Positions 23,899 to 30,632 of a DNA stretch of 31,661 nt are shown here, in pieces. Source of the stretch: DATGQT01 sp035304085 (GTDB lineage Bacteria > Bacteroidota > Rhodothermia > Rhodothermales > Rubricoccaceae); NCBI GenBank assembly GCA_035304085.1, contig DATGQT010000042.1, forward strand, positions 1-31,661, read 5' to 3'. The position numbers were made by a program, and so were the translations under genes. Numbering within the stretch: the stretch's first letter is position 1; each line of letters begins with the position of its first letter. The notes beneath the pieces are model-generated. The model saw nothing but the letters and a program-made list of their open reading frames with translations, made no database searches and was not told the origin of the DNA.

Positions 23899-24849
23899 TC
23901 AGACGACGGCGTGGCCGTTGGGCTTCCTCGGGACGCTGGGCTGGTCCTGCCCGTTGGGCCGCACCTGGCCGATGACGTCGAGCGCCTTCTGGAGCGACCC
24001 GATCATGTCCTCCTTGAGGAAGCGGACGTAGCGGTCGAGCGACTCCTCGCACCAGGCCTGGTCCTTCGACCGCGCGAGGTCCGGGAAGAAGTTCTCGACG
24101 AACGTGTTGTCCACGGGCGTCCGCTGCCGGCCGGCCTCGGCGCGCGCGAGCAGGCTCTCGGCGCGCGTGATCCACGTGTCGGCGCGGGACTGGCTCAGCT
24201 TCGGGCGGCCCGTGACGTAGAGGCCGGCCGTCCCCGGCCGCTCGCCCTTGAAGTACTTCAGGAGCTGGTCGCCCTTGAGCGTCCAGCGCTTGAAGTTCAT
24301 GAGGTTCTTCGTCCGCGCCGAGAGCGACTGGACGATCTTCACCTGCGTCGCCACGTTCGGGAAGTCGGACTCGACGCCGGAGAGGCGGAAGGCGAGGACC
24401 ACGTTCCGCCCGCTGATGATCTTCGAGACGTGGCCGTCCTGGTGCGTCGTCTTCGTGACGAGGGCGTCGGGCTCGTAGGTGAGGCCGTGGCGGATGCGGA
24501 ACGGCCGCGGGCACTCCACGCAGAGCTGGGTGATGTTGATGAAGGCCGAGAAGTGCCAGATCGCCTCGAGGATCCGGTTGCACGTCCGCCCCAGCTGGCG
24601 CTCGACCTCGAGCGGGAACCACGCGATGAACCCGTCGCCGGTCCACTGGATGAGCTCGCCGTGGATGGCGTTGATGGCGAGCGAGGACACCCAGTGCAGG
24701 CGCGGGAGGAACGCCTCGATGTGCTCGGCGAGGTCGTCGGAGTTGATGTAGCTCGACGAGCGGGAGATGTCGCAGACCCAGAGCACGCCCCGGTCGCGGT
24801 GGACGGTCAGGGCCGAGTATCCTCGGCGGGAGGACGCGGGGGAGTTCAT
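23899..24849 (-). CDS. Divergent class III nucleotide cyclase-like protein
   Basis: A 316-residue soluble protein. Residues 21-215 follow the class III cyclase homology domain: Asp27 in V-C-D-I-S is the first metal ligand position, Asp72 in W-T-G-D-G-F-I-A-W-F the second, RIRHGLTYEP (118-127) matches the RIGLHxG strand, G147 through R155-L (ISGRNVVLAFRL) matches G-x-x-V-N-x-A-x-R-L, and KGERPGTAGLYV matches the closing KG-x-x-x-x-x-x-Y-V strand. The base-selecting Lys before GD is Gln68 and the transition-state Asn is Val151, while Arg155 is kept, so adenylate specificity is doubtful. A helical C-terminal region of 100 residues follows. It is coupled to the AlkZ-like gene. It could be a pyrimidine cyclase relative, a pseudo-enzyme or a sensor. 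Confidence 0.65.
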   Translation of the reverse strand: MNSPASSRRGYSALTVHRDRGVLWVCDISRSSSYINSDDLAEHIEAFLPRLHWVSSLAINAIHGELIQWTGDGFIAWFPLEVERQLGRTCNRILEAIWHFSAFINITQLCVECPRPFRIRHGLTYEPDALVTKTTHQDGHVSKIISGRNVVLAFRLSGVESDFPNVATQVKIVQSLSARTKNLMNFKRWTLKGDQLLKYFKGERPGTAGLYVTGRPKLSQSRADTWITRAESLLARAEAGRQRTPVDNTFVENFFPDLARSKDQAWCEESLDRYVRFLKEDMIGSLQKALDVIGQVRPNGQDQPSVPRKPNGHAVV

Positions 24850-24972
24850 CGTTCGAAGGCGCCGGGCTCGCGTGGGGGACGGGCGGACGGAAGGTAGGGG
24901 CCGGGGCGGGTCCGAGGCAAAACGGCCACCGGGGGCGCCCGCACGCCCGCACCCGCGCGTCCCGCGCCGTTT

Positions 24973-25047
24973 CCGAACGGGGAAACGACGCCGGACCGTT
25001 GGGAATCGTCACCGGACCGTTGGGAAATGACGCCGGACGACGGTTCC
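24973..25047. repeat. 21-bp tandem repeat, about three and a half copies
   Basis: CCGGACCGTTGGGA recurs at 24991 and 25012, exactly 21 bp apart, a diverged third copy starts at 25033, and a shortened 18-bp relative precedes at 24973. A multiple of three would keep a reading frame (a seven-residue repeat), but no gene containing it is supported. Confidence 0.75.
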
Positions 25048-25067
25048 ACCTCGCGGGACCGTCGTCC
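25035..25067 (-). terminator. Long hairpin downstream of the unrecognised gene
   Basis: GGACGACGGT (25035-25044) and ACCGTCGTCC (25058-25067) pair perfectly, and three further pairs (one G-U) shrink the loop to 7 nt. It lies 100 nt beyond the stop at 25168 on the minus strand. Confidence 0.5.
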
Positions 25068-25141
25068 CGTATGCCCGGAGCGCCGGGGAGCAATGCCGGA
25101 ACGTGGCAAGGTGGCAGAGCACCGCGTCCACTGCGAGCGCA

Positions 25142-25177
25142 GGCTAGAACACTGGCTAGAACGCTGGCTATCCAGCA
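25142..25177. repeat. 12-bp tandem repeat, three copies
   Basis: GGCTAGAACACT, GGCTAGAACGCT and a diverged third unit beginning GGCTA form 36 bp. The third copy contains the stop codon of the minus-strand gene ending at 25168, so its last residues are written by the repeat. Confidence 0.8.
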
Positions 25178-25782
25178 CGCTCGACGGAGAACGATTCCGC
25201 AATGACGACGGACTCTCCGAACACGAGGAGCTTGAGCATTTCCGGTAACCGCACCCACTCCCTGCCGTTCCATCTCATGGGCAGCGGACCCGCCAGTACG
25301 GAGGTCTCTACTCCGTGCGCACGCAGGGCGTTCTCATACACCTCGATCAGCGGCGCAGGCCCCGACGCGATGAGCCCCGCTCCGTGAGGAAGGGCGTTCA
25401 GCGCGTTGAGTCCGATGCCGAACGGGAGCTGCGCCCCCGTGGCTTCCTGATGAACCCGGTACAGCGCCCCGAGGAGCGCGTCAGCATCCGCAGGAGGTGC
25501 CCCAACGCAGTAGAGGTCGGCTCGGTAATGGAGGTACGGCCATAGCGTCGGGTAGTCCCCGTCTACGATGTCGAGGTCGGTGGCCGCCTCGTACTTCAGC
25601 TTGAAGTCGGCCACGCCCTCGCAGGTGACTCGCCAGCGTTGGGGCGGCTCCCTTTCCACACCGGTTTCGACGCGAAGGGTGAGTACGAGGCGCTCGCCGT
25701 CACGCTCAAATCGCTCTGCTGAGAGCCACCCACTCTCCTCGAACTCTAGCGTGTGGAACACGCTCTGCAACTCGGCTAGCAT
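25168..25782 (-). CDS. Unrecognised protein in a lower-GC segment
   Basis: A 204-residue soluble protein that I do not recognise. The N-terminal half looks like an antiparallel beta sheet (LVLTLRVETG, RWRVTCEGVADFKLKYE), with an acidic centre (DLDIVDGDYP) and a Trp/Tyr-rich WPYLHYRADLYC strand. The second half alternates helix and strand (NALNALPHGAGLIASGPAPLIEVYENALRAHG). No signal peptide or membrane segment. ATG at 25782 is preferred; a GTG at 25788 is possible. The DNA is visibly poorer in GC, with more A/T third positions than neighbouring genes, which suggests recent acquisition. The size and fold pattern would suit a SUKH-like or other immunity-type protein, but that is a guess. Confidence 0.7.
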   Translation of the reverse strand: MLAELQSVFHTLEFEESGWLSAERFERDGERLVLTLRVETGVEREPPQRWRVTCEGVADFKLKYEAATDLDIVDGDYPTLWPYLHYRADLYCVGAPPADADALLGALYRVHQEATGAQLPFGIGLNALNALPHGAGLIASGPAPLIEVYENALRAHGVETSVLAGPLPMRWNGREWVRLPEMLKLLVFGESVVIAESFSVERAG

Positions 25783-25801
25783 TGGCACAACTGGGGTGTC
25801 C

Positions 25802-25814
25802 GAACCACTGGTTC
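25802..25814 (-). terminator. Small hairpin between icd and the unrecognised gene
   Basis: GAACC (25802-25806) pairs with GGTTC (25810-25814) on a 3-nt loop, 30 nt beyond the icd stop. It is short and without a T-run, so it is a weak candidate. Nothing else stands out in 25783-25843. Confidence 0.3.
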
Positions 25815-25843
25815 AGCTTCGTCGGGCGCTACGCTGATCGGGG

Positions 25844-27100
25844 TCACCCCATGTTCTCGATGAGGGCGTCTCCGAACTCGCTCGTCTTGAGCAGCGTCGC
25901 GCCGTCCATGATCCGGTGGAAGTCGTACGTCACGCGCTTCTGCTGGATCGTCGCCTCCATCGCGCGGATGATGCGGTCGGCGGCCTCGGTCCAGCCCATG
26001 TAGCGGAGCATCATCTCGCCGGAGAGGATGACCGAGGAGGGGTTCACTTTGTCCTGCCCGGCGTACTTCGGCGCCGTGCCGTGGGTGGCCTCGAAGACGG
26101 CGTGGCCCGTGGCGTAGTTGATGTTGGCGCCCGGCGCGATCCCGATGCCGCCCACCTGCGCGGCCAGCGCGTCGGAGACGTAGTCGCCGTTGAGGTTGAG
26201 CGTGGCGATGACGGAGTACTCGCGGGGGCGGGTGAGGATCTGCTGGAGGAACGCGTCGGCGATGACGTCCTTGACGACGACCTCGCGGCCGTCTTTGCGG
26301 AGGACCTGCCAGGGGCCGCCGTCGAGGTCCTCGGCGCCGTAGGCCCGGGCCGTCTCGTAGCCCCAGTCGCGGAAGGCGCCCTCGGTGAACTTCATGATGT
26401 TCCCCTTGTGGACGAGCGTCACGCTGTCGCGGCCCGTCGCCAGCGCGAAGTCGAGGGCGGCGCGGACGAGGCGCTCGGTGCCCTCGCGCGAGACGGGCTT
26501 GAGCCCGAACCCGCTGGTGTCGGGGAAGCGGACCTTCGCGAAGCGGTCGGGGAACGCCTCGGCCAGCATCGCCCTCAGCCGCGCGGCGTCCTCGGTGCCG
26601 GCCTGCCACTCGATCCCGGCGTAGATGTCCTCCGTGTTCTCGCGGAAGATCACCATGTCCACGGCCTCGGGCTCGCGCACGGGCGAGGGGACGCCGGCGA
26701 AGTAGCGGACGGGCCGGACGCACGCGTAGAGGTCGAGCTGCTGGCGGATGGCGACGTTGAGGCTGCGGATGCCGCCGCCGACGGGCGTCGTCAGCGGCCC
26801 CTTGATGCCGACGAGGTAGTGGGCGATGGCGTCGAGGGTGTCCTGCGGCAGCCACGTGCCGAACCGGTCGTTCGCCTTCTCGCCGGCGAACACCTCGAAC
26901 CAGACGATCCGCCGCGCCCCGCCGTAGGCCTTCTCGACGGCGGCGTCGAGGACGCGGACGGAGGCGGCCCAGATGTCGGGCCCGGTGCCGTCGCCCTCGA
27001 TGAACGGGATGACGGGGCGGTCGGGGACGGAGAGGCCGCCCTCGGTCATGGTGATGGGCTGGCCGTCGGCGGGCGGGGTGAGGTGCTCGAAGGTGGGCAT
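25844..27100 (-). CDS. icd: NADP-dependent isocitrate dehydrogenase
   Basis: A 418-residue TCA-cycle enzyme converting isocitrate to 2-oxoglutarate with NADP+. PFIEGDGTGPDIW (32-44) opens the fold, Ser113 in IRSLNVAIRQQLDLY is the isocitrate-binding and potentially phosphorylated serine at the same number as in E. coli, RPVRYFAGVPSPV and FRENTEDIYAGIEW follow, and VTLVHKGNIMKFTEG supplies the catalytic Lys. ATHGTAPKYAGQDKVNPSS lies in the cofactor region. Length and motifs fit the homodimeric E. coli-type enzyme. The ATG at 27100 is the natural start. No other TCA gene is near, and no aceK is seen. Confidence 0.98.
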   Translation of the reverse strand: MPTFEHLTPPADGQPITMTEGGLSVPDRPVIPFIEGDGTGPDIWAASVRVLDAAVEKAYGGARRIVWFEVFAGEKANDRFGTWLPQDTLDAIAHYLVGIKGPLTTPVGGGIRSLNVAIRQQLDLYACVRPVRYFAGVPSPVREPEAVDMVIFRENTEDIYAGIEWQAGTEDAARLRAMLAEAFPDRFAKVRFPDTSGFGLKPVSREGTERLVRAALDFALATGRDSVTLVHKGNIMKFTEGAFRDWGYETARAYGAEDLDGGPWQVLRKDGREVVVKDVIADAFLQQILTRPREYSVIATLNLNGDYVSDALAAQVGGIGIAPGANINYATGHAVFEATHGTAPKYAGQDKVNPSSVILSGEMMLRYMGWTEAADRIIRAMEATIQQKRVTYDFHRIMDGATLLKTSEFGDALIENMG

Positions 27101-27106
27101 CGCGGG

Positions 27107-27141
27107 GAAGGACGAGGGTCGAATGACGGAGGCCGGAAGCT
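27107..27141 (+). repeat. Five tandem heptamers, left arm
   Basis: GAAGGAC, GAGGGTC, GAATGAC, GGAGGCC and GGAAGCT follow one another without gaps just upstream of the icd ATG. The consensus is GARNGNC. Confidence 0.7.
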
Positions 27142-27181
27142 ACGGCCTGCCGGGGCGGCCGGTCAGCCGCCTTCCGTCCTT

Positions 27182-27202
27182 GTAGCTCGTCCCTCGTAAC
27201 TC
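27182..27202 (-). repeat. Three tandem heptamers, right arm in inverted orientation
   Basis: GTAGCTC, GTCCCTC and GTAACTC on the plus strand are the reverse complements of GAGCTAC, GAGGGAC and GAGTTAC, i.e. the same GARNNNC design as the left arm 41 nt away. Confidence 0.7.
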
Positions 27203-27237
27203 GCCGGGTGGCCGTTGATGCGCTCGGAGGCGACGTA

Positions 27238-27256
27238 CCCCGCGCGCCGCGCGGGG
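27238..27256. terminator. GC hairpin in the osmC-icd gap
   Basis: CCCCGCGC (27238-27245) pairs perfectly with GCGCGGGG (27249-27256) around a 3-nt loop. Together with the smaller stem at 27303-27315 it probably separates the OsmC operon from icd. Confidence 0.5.
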
Positions 27257-27342
27257 CACGACGCCCGGGGGAGGGGAAGGGATGCGCCGAAGGTAGGCGC
27301 GGGGGCTGCCAGCCCTGCGGCACCGCCCCGGCAGGCATCCGA

Positions 27343-27762
27343 TCAGACGGCCTGCACCGTCACCTGCCCGAGCGTGACGGCGCATCCGGCCCGGAGGGTG
27401 TTCTGGACCTCCGCCACCGTGTCGGTGTGCGCGAGGAGCGCGCGGATCTCGTCCTCGGAGGCCCTCGCGGCTACGGAAGCGTGGTAGGTCGCCCGCTGCA
27501 ACGGCTCCCCCTCCGCGCCGAACGTGCCCTCCACCTCGACCTCCACGTGCTCCACCTCGATCCCGCGCCGGGCCGCCTCGCGGTAGACGTCGTTGCAGTA
27601 GCACGTCGCCAGGGCGAGGAGGAGCAGCTCGCCGCCGTTGACGCTCGACCCCTGGCCGCCGGGTTTCGGAGCGATGGGGAGGGCGTGCGGCTCGGCGCCG
27701 GCTGTCTGGAGCACGACCTCGTGGTGGCCGCGGCGGTTGCGGATGCGGGCGGTGATCTTCAT
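27343..27762 (-). CDS. OsmC family peroxiredoxin-like protein
   Basis: A 139-residue cytosolic protein of the OsmC/Ohr superfamily, which reduces organic hydroperoxides with a cysteine pair. GSSVNGGELLLLALATCYCNDV (38-59) is the central-helix signature with Cys54 and Cys56, and Cys127 in RAGCAVTLG is the expected partner. The sequence is nearer the general OsmC-like (YhfA-type) branch than Ohr. It is the last gene of a run of four on the minus strand, starting 12 nt after the DUF2993-like lipoprotein stop. Confidence 0.92.
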   Translation of the reverse strand: MKITARIRNRRGHHEVVLQTAGAEPHALPIAPKPGGQGSSVNGGELLLLALATCYCNDVYREAARRGIEVEHVEVEVEGTFGAEGEPLQRATYHASVAARASEDEIRALLAHTDTVAEVQNTLRAGCAVTLGQVTVQAV

Positions 27763-27774
27763 AGGGGTCTTCGG

Positions 27775-28470
27775 TCAGCGTGTACTCAGGCCGGACAGGT
27801 CGCCCGTGGCCTCGGCCACCACCGCGCCGGCCTCGACGCGGACGGCCGTCACCTGGAGCCGGGCGCGGGTGTCGGTGAGGTCCACGATGGGGTCGATGGC
27901 CTCCGAGAGCCGCCGGGCCACCGTCGCGCCGAGGTCGATCCCGGCCGCGCGCACCTCGGAGACGTCGAAGCGGACGCGGCCGGCCTCGGCCACCAGCCGG
28001 CCCGTCATCTCGACGGCCACCCCCTCGGGCACGGCGAAGCCGCCGGCCTCGGGGCGGAAGCGGAGCGTGGCGCCGTCGGGCGGGCGGAGGGTGATCGCGG
28101 GGTCGCGGACGTTCCGGTGGGTGTCGAGGAAGGGGGCGAGGTCGGCGGGGAGGACGCGCGCCGTCGCGCGGGCGTGCTCGACGCGGTCGAGCCGGCGGGC
28201 GTCGCGGTCGTAGCGGACGCCGAGGAGCTCGAGGTCGAGGCGGTCCAGCACGGGGGCGCCCGCGGGCCGCACGCGCCGGCCGAGGACCGTCACGCGCTCG
28301 GCCTCGCCCGTGCTCGTGCGCAGGCCCGCGACGTCCACCTCGTACCCGTCCGCCGGCCCGATGACCCCCGGCAGCTCCCGCTCGATCTCGCGCTCGACCA
28401 GCGACTCGACGGGGTTGCAGCCGGAAGCGAAGGCGAGGGCGAGGAGGAGGAAGGGCGACCGGAGGGGCAC
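27775..28470 (-). CDS. DUF2993/LmeA-like lipoprotein
   Basis: A 231-residue predicted lipoprotein. With the GTG start at 28470 the N-terminus is a short Leu-rich signal ending F-A-S-G-Cys18, a good lipobox. The mature part opens with VESLVEREIERELPGVIGPADGYEVDV, then long amphipathic strands and repeated (V/A)-x-R-V-x-(F/V)-x-V features, in the style of DUF2993/LmeA lipid-binding proteins. By that analogy it may bind phospholipid at the inner face of the outer membrane or in the periplasm. The in-frame extension upstream to 28719 overlaps the DUF2255 gene and is not coding. It lies 11 nt after DUF2255 and 12 nt before osmC. Confidence 0.75.
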   Translation of the reverse strand: MPLRSPFLLLALAFASGCNPVESLVEREIERELPGVIGPADGYEVDVAGLRTSTGEAERVTVLGRRVRPAGAPVLDRLDLELLGVRYDRDARRLDRVEHARATARVLPADLAPFLDTHRNVRDPAITLRPPDGATLRFRPEAGGFAVPEGVAVEMTGRLVAEAGRVRFDVSEVRAAGIDLGATVARRLSEAIDPIVDLTDTRARLQVTAVRVEAGAVVAEATGDLSGLSTR

Positions 28471-28481
28471 GAGGGACGGGG

Positions 28482-28862
28482 CTAGAGAGGCACCAGCTCG
28501 GTGGTGGTCGCGCGCGAGGGCTCGGTGCCCAGGTCGCGGGCGTACTGGATGGACCCCGGCGTGTGGTACTTGGCGAGGTAGGCCGCGTCTATGGCGTCCT
28601 TCAGGCGCGGGCTGCGCGTCCGCACGGCGCGGACGGGGATCTCCCGCTCGCCCACGGTGATCGCGCCGACGGGGTCTTCGAGGAACGTGGTGTACCAGCT
28701 GCGCGGCTTCCGGCTCCACGAGCGCACGAACACGCGGTCCTCCACGACGACGGCCCAGATCCCGATGAAGCGGTGCGACCCGCTCCCGGCCCGGAGTCCG
28801 ATGATCCGGCCGGTGCGGATGGCTTCGAGCACGTCGGGAAGGAAGCGGCGCGGGGTGCCCAT
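28482..28862 (-). CDS. DUF2255 family protein
   Basis: A 126-residue soluble protein matching DUF2255: G-L-R-A-G-S-G-S-H-R-F near 22-32, IWAVVVEDRVFVRSW (35-49), P-R-S-W-Y near 53-57, and the C-terminal AYLAKYH. The fold expected is a split beta-barrel like flavin- or F420-binding proteins, though no cofactor is established. It starts 54 nt after the decarboxylase stop and is followed at 11 nt by the lipoprotein gene. Confidence 0.85.
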   Translation of the reverse strand: MGTPRRFLPDVLEAIRTGRIIGLRAGSGSHRFIGIWAVVVEDRVFVRSWSRKPRSWYTTFLEDPVGAITVGEREIPVRAVRTRSPRLKDAIDAAYLAKYHTPGSIQYARDLGTEPSRATTTELVPL

Positions 28863-28915
28863 GCGTGCGGCTTCGGAAGGGTGTCGTGGGGGTAGGCCAA
28901 GTTAGGCCACGCCGC

Positions 28916-30493
28916 TCACAGCGCCTCCGTATCGCCGTCGGCCGGCGCGGCGCCGCCGGTCTCGCGCTCCTCCCGGTCGAGCTCGTGGCCGAGCCGGCGC
29001 ATCGCCTCGAACACCTGCTCGATGTCGTCGAGGGTGGTGCGGTGGGAGCAGATCGAGAGGCGGAGGACCGTCCGCCCGCGCAGCTGCGAGGTCATGACGA
29101 AGGCGAGCCCGCTGCGCATGATGCCGTCGGCGATGCGCTGGTTGAGCCGGTCGAGGTAGGCCGCGTGCGCTTCGGCGTCGTCGCGCAGGCGGACGGGGCG
29201 GAAGCGGAAGCAGTAGAGGTTGATGACGGGGCGGTGCAGCGCCTCGAAGTCGGGGTCGGCGCGGACGAGGGCGTCGAGGTGCTCGGCGCAGCGGACGTTC
29301 TGCCGGAGGAGCCGGCGGTAGCCCTCGGCGCCGTAGTGCTTCAGCGTCATCCACAGCTTGAGCGCCCGGAACCCGCGCGACATCTGGGGGCCGTGCTCGT
29401 AGAAGTCGTGCCCGAGGTTGATGTCGGAGAGGTCGCCGCGGAGGTAGGGCGCGTGCATCGAGAACGCCCGCCGCAGCCGCTCGGGCTCGCGGACGAGCAC
29501 GCACCCGCACTCGTAGGGGACGTAGAGCCACTTGTGCGGGTCGAGCGAGACGGAGTCGGCCCGCGCCAGCCCGGCGTAGCGCGGGCGCAGCTCGGGGAGC
29601 ATCGCGCCGACGGCCCCGCACGCGCCGTCGGCGTGGAGCCACAGCCCGTACTCGGCGCACACGTCGGCGATCTCGTCGAGCGGGTCGATGGCGCCGACGT
29701 TGACGGAGCCGACCTGGGCGACGACGCAGAAGGGGACGTCGCCGCGGGCGCGGTCCTCCTCGAGCATCCGCCGCAGCGCCTGGACGTCCATCGTGTAGTC
29801 GTCGCGGCTGGGGACGCGGCGGAGGGCCTCGCGGCCGAGGTTCAGCAGGTCCACGGCGCGGACGAGCGAGACGTGGCCCTCGTGATCGGAGGCGTAGACG
29901 CGGAAGCGGCCGGTGCGGGCCTCATCCTGGAGCCCGCGCGGGGTGGTGTCGTAGGGGGCCGTGTTGCGGAGGGCGGTGTGGAGCGCGGTGACGTTCGCCA
30001 TCGTGCCGCCGCTGACGAGGAGGCCGCCGCAGGCCGGGTCGTACCCGATCAACTCCGCGATCCAGGCGAGCGTGCGCCGCTCGACCTCCGTGGCCGACGG
30101 CGCCGGCTGCCACCCGCCCGTGTTCATGTTGACCGACGCCGCGAGGGCCTCGGCCAGGATGCCCATCGGGGTGCCGGAGCCCATGACGAACCCGAAGTAG
30201 CGCGGGGAGGTGTTGTGGGTGGCGTTCGGGAGGACCTTCGCGTCCCACTCGTCGAGGATGCGGGCGGGGTCCTGGCCGTGCTCCGGCAGCGGCTCCTCGA
30301 ACACCCGGGCCACCTCCTCCGGCGTCCGGCCCGGGAAGACGGGCACGTCGCGGACCGTGCGGAGGTAGTCGGCGATGGCGTCGATGACGCGGTAGCCGAG
30401 GGCCTGGAAGTCCTCGGGCGAGAGGTCGCCGTCGAACCAGGCGTCGTCGGGGGTGGTCGCGGGAGGGGTCTGGAGGTCGAGAGGGGCGGGCAT
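28916..30493 (-). CDS. PLP-dependent group II (aromatic-L-amino-acid type) decarboxylase
   Basis: A 525-residue enzyme of the DDC/glutamate decarboxylase fold (pyridoxal-dependent decarboxylase, group II). Lys321 in SLDPHKWLY forms the Schiff base, Asp289 in WLHADGACG pairs with the pyridine nitrogen and His207 in DHEGHVSL stacks on the ring. NTSPRYFGF (95-103) and SGGTMANVTAL (161-171) are typical. Substrates in this family include aromatic amino acids, glutamate, aspartate and diaminobutyrate; I cannot assign one. The ATG at 30493 begins MPAPLDLQTPP; the extension to 30592 is non-conserved. It is the first gene of a four-gene run, an unusual partner for DUF2255 and OsmC proteins. Confidence 0.92.
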   Translation of the reverse strand: MPAPLDLQTPPATTPDDAWFDGDLSPEDFQALGYRVIDAIADYLRTVRDVPVFPGRTPEEVARVFEEPLPEHGQDPARILDEWDAKVLPNATHNTSPRYFGFVMGSGTPMGILAEALAASVNMNTGGWQPAPSATEVERRTLAWIAELIGYDPACGGLLVSGGTMANVTALHTALRNTAPYDTTPRGLQDEARTGRFRVYASDHEGHVSLVRAVDLLNLGREALRRVPSRDDYTMDVQALRRMLEEDRARGDVPFCVVAQVGSVNVGAIDPLDEIADVCAEYGLWLHADGACGAVGAMLPELRPRYAGLARADSVSLDPHKWLYVPYECGCVLVREPERLRRAFSMHAPYLRGDLSDINLGHDFYEHGPQMSRGFRALKLWMTLKHYGAEGYRRLLRQNVRCAEHLDALVRADPDFEALHRPVINLYCFRFRPVRLRDDAEAHAAYLDRLNQRIADGIMRSGLAFVMTSQLRGRTVLRLSICSHRTTLDDIEQVFEAMRRLGHELDREERETGGAAPADGDTEAL

Positions 30494-30626
30494 GGGAGGA
30501 GCAGGGGAGGGGCAGGGGCCGTCGGGCGACCGACAAGCTAGGTCCGAAGTAAGGTGCTGCCTACCTGACGTATCGCCGCGGGAAACCCCCAAGGGGCTGG
30601 CCGGGCGGGCGAAGGGGACGGAAACG
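30494..30626. promoter_or_regulatory. Promoter region of the decarboxylase operon
   Basis: A G-rich leader (two AGGAGCAGGGG-like 11-mers at 30497-30518) precedes the start. TAGCTTGT on the minus strand, near 30533-30540, loosely resembles the Bacteroidota TAnnTTTG box, without a clear partner. The right part is taken by the terminator hairpin of the thioesterase gene. Confidence 0.35.
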
Positions 30627-30632
30627 TCAGGT
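30563..30632 (-). terminator. Long inverted repeat at the end of the thioesterase gene
   Basis: ACCTGACGT (30563-30571) is the exact reverse complement of ACGTCAGGT (30624-30632). The right arm contains the thioesterase stop codon. Within the 52-nt loop a CCCC/GGGG stem can also form. It may terminate transcription or protect the 3' end. Confidence 0.5.

Larger units (their letters stand above)
24850..25167. other. Gap of 318 nt with tandem repeats and a hairpin, no gene seen
   Basis: The left end (24850-24900) is the C-rich leader of the cyclase-like gene with about three weak octamers (GGACGGGC, GGACGGAA, GGTAGGGG at 24877-24900). Further right come a 21-bp tandem repeat (24973-25047), a hairpin (25035-25067) and the start of a 12-bp repeat (25142-25177). 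Open frames exist in several directions but none has a domain, a plausible start or codon bias like its neighbours. Confidence 0.55.
27101..27342. promoter_or_regulatory. icd upstream region with heptamer arrays and hairpins
   Basis: No gene. Besides the facing heptamer arrays, it holds two GC hairpins: 27303-27315 (GGGCT/AGCCC, 3-nt loop), placed 28 nt after the OsmC stop as a likely terminator, and 27238-27256 (8-bp CCCCGCGC stem, 3-nt loop). The icd promoter should be between the latter and 27101, but I see no clear boxes. Confidence 0.45.

Noticed and set aside
23899..24849. Calling the cyclase-like gene a Pycsar (PycC) system outright
   Set aside because: No membrane or TIR effector is beside it, key base-selecting and transition-state residues are changed, and the neighbour is a DNA glycosylase. 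I keep it as a hypothesis only.
24846..25202. 118-residue minus-strand open frame in the gap after the unrecognised gene
   Set aside because: It overlaps the 3' end of that gene, is Ser/Arg/Pro-rich and only mirrors the 21-bp repeat; no start signal or domain.
30494..30592. Longer N-terminus of the decarboxylase
   Set aside because: The extra 33 residues are Pro/Ser/Arg-rich and lie in the promoter region; the enzyme fold starts after the ATG at 30493.
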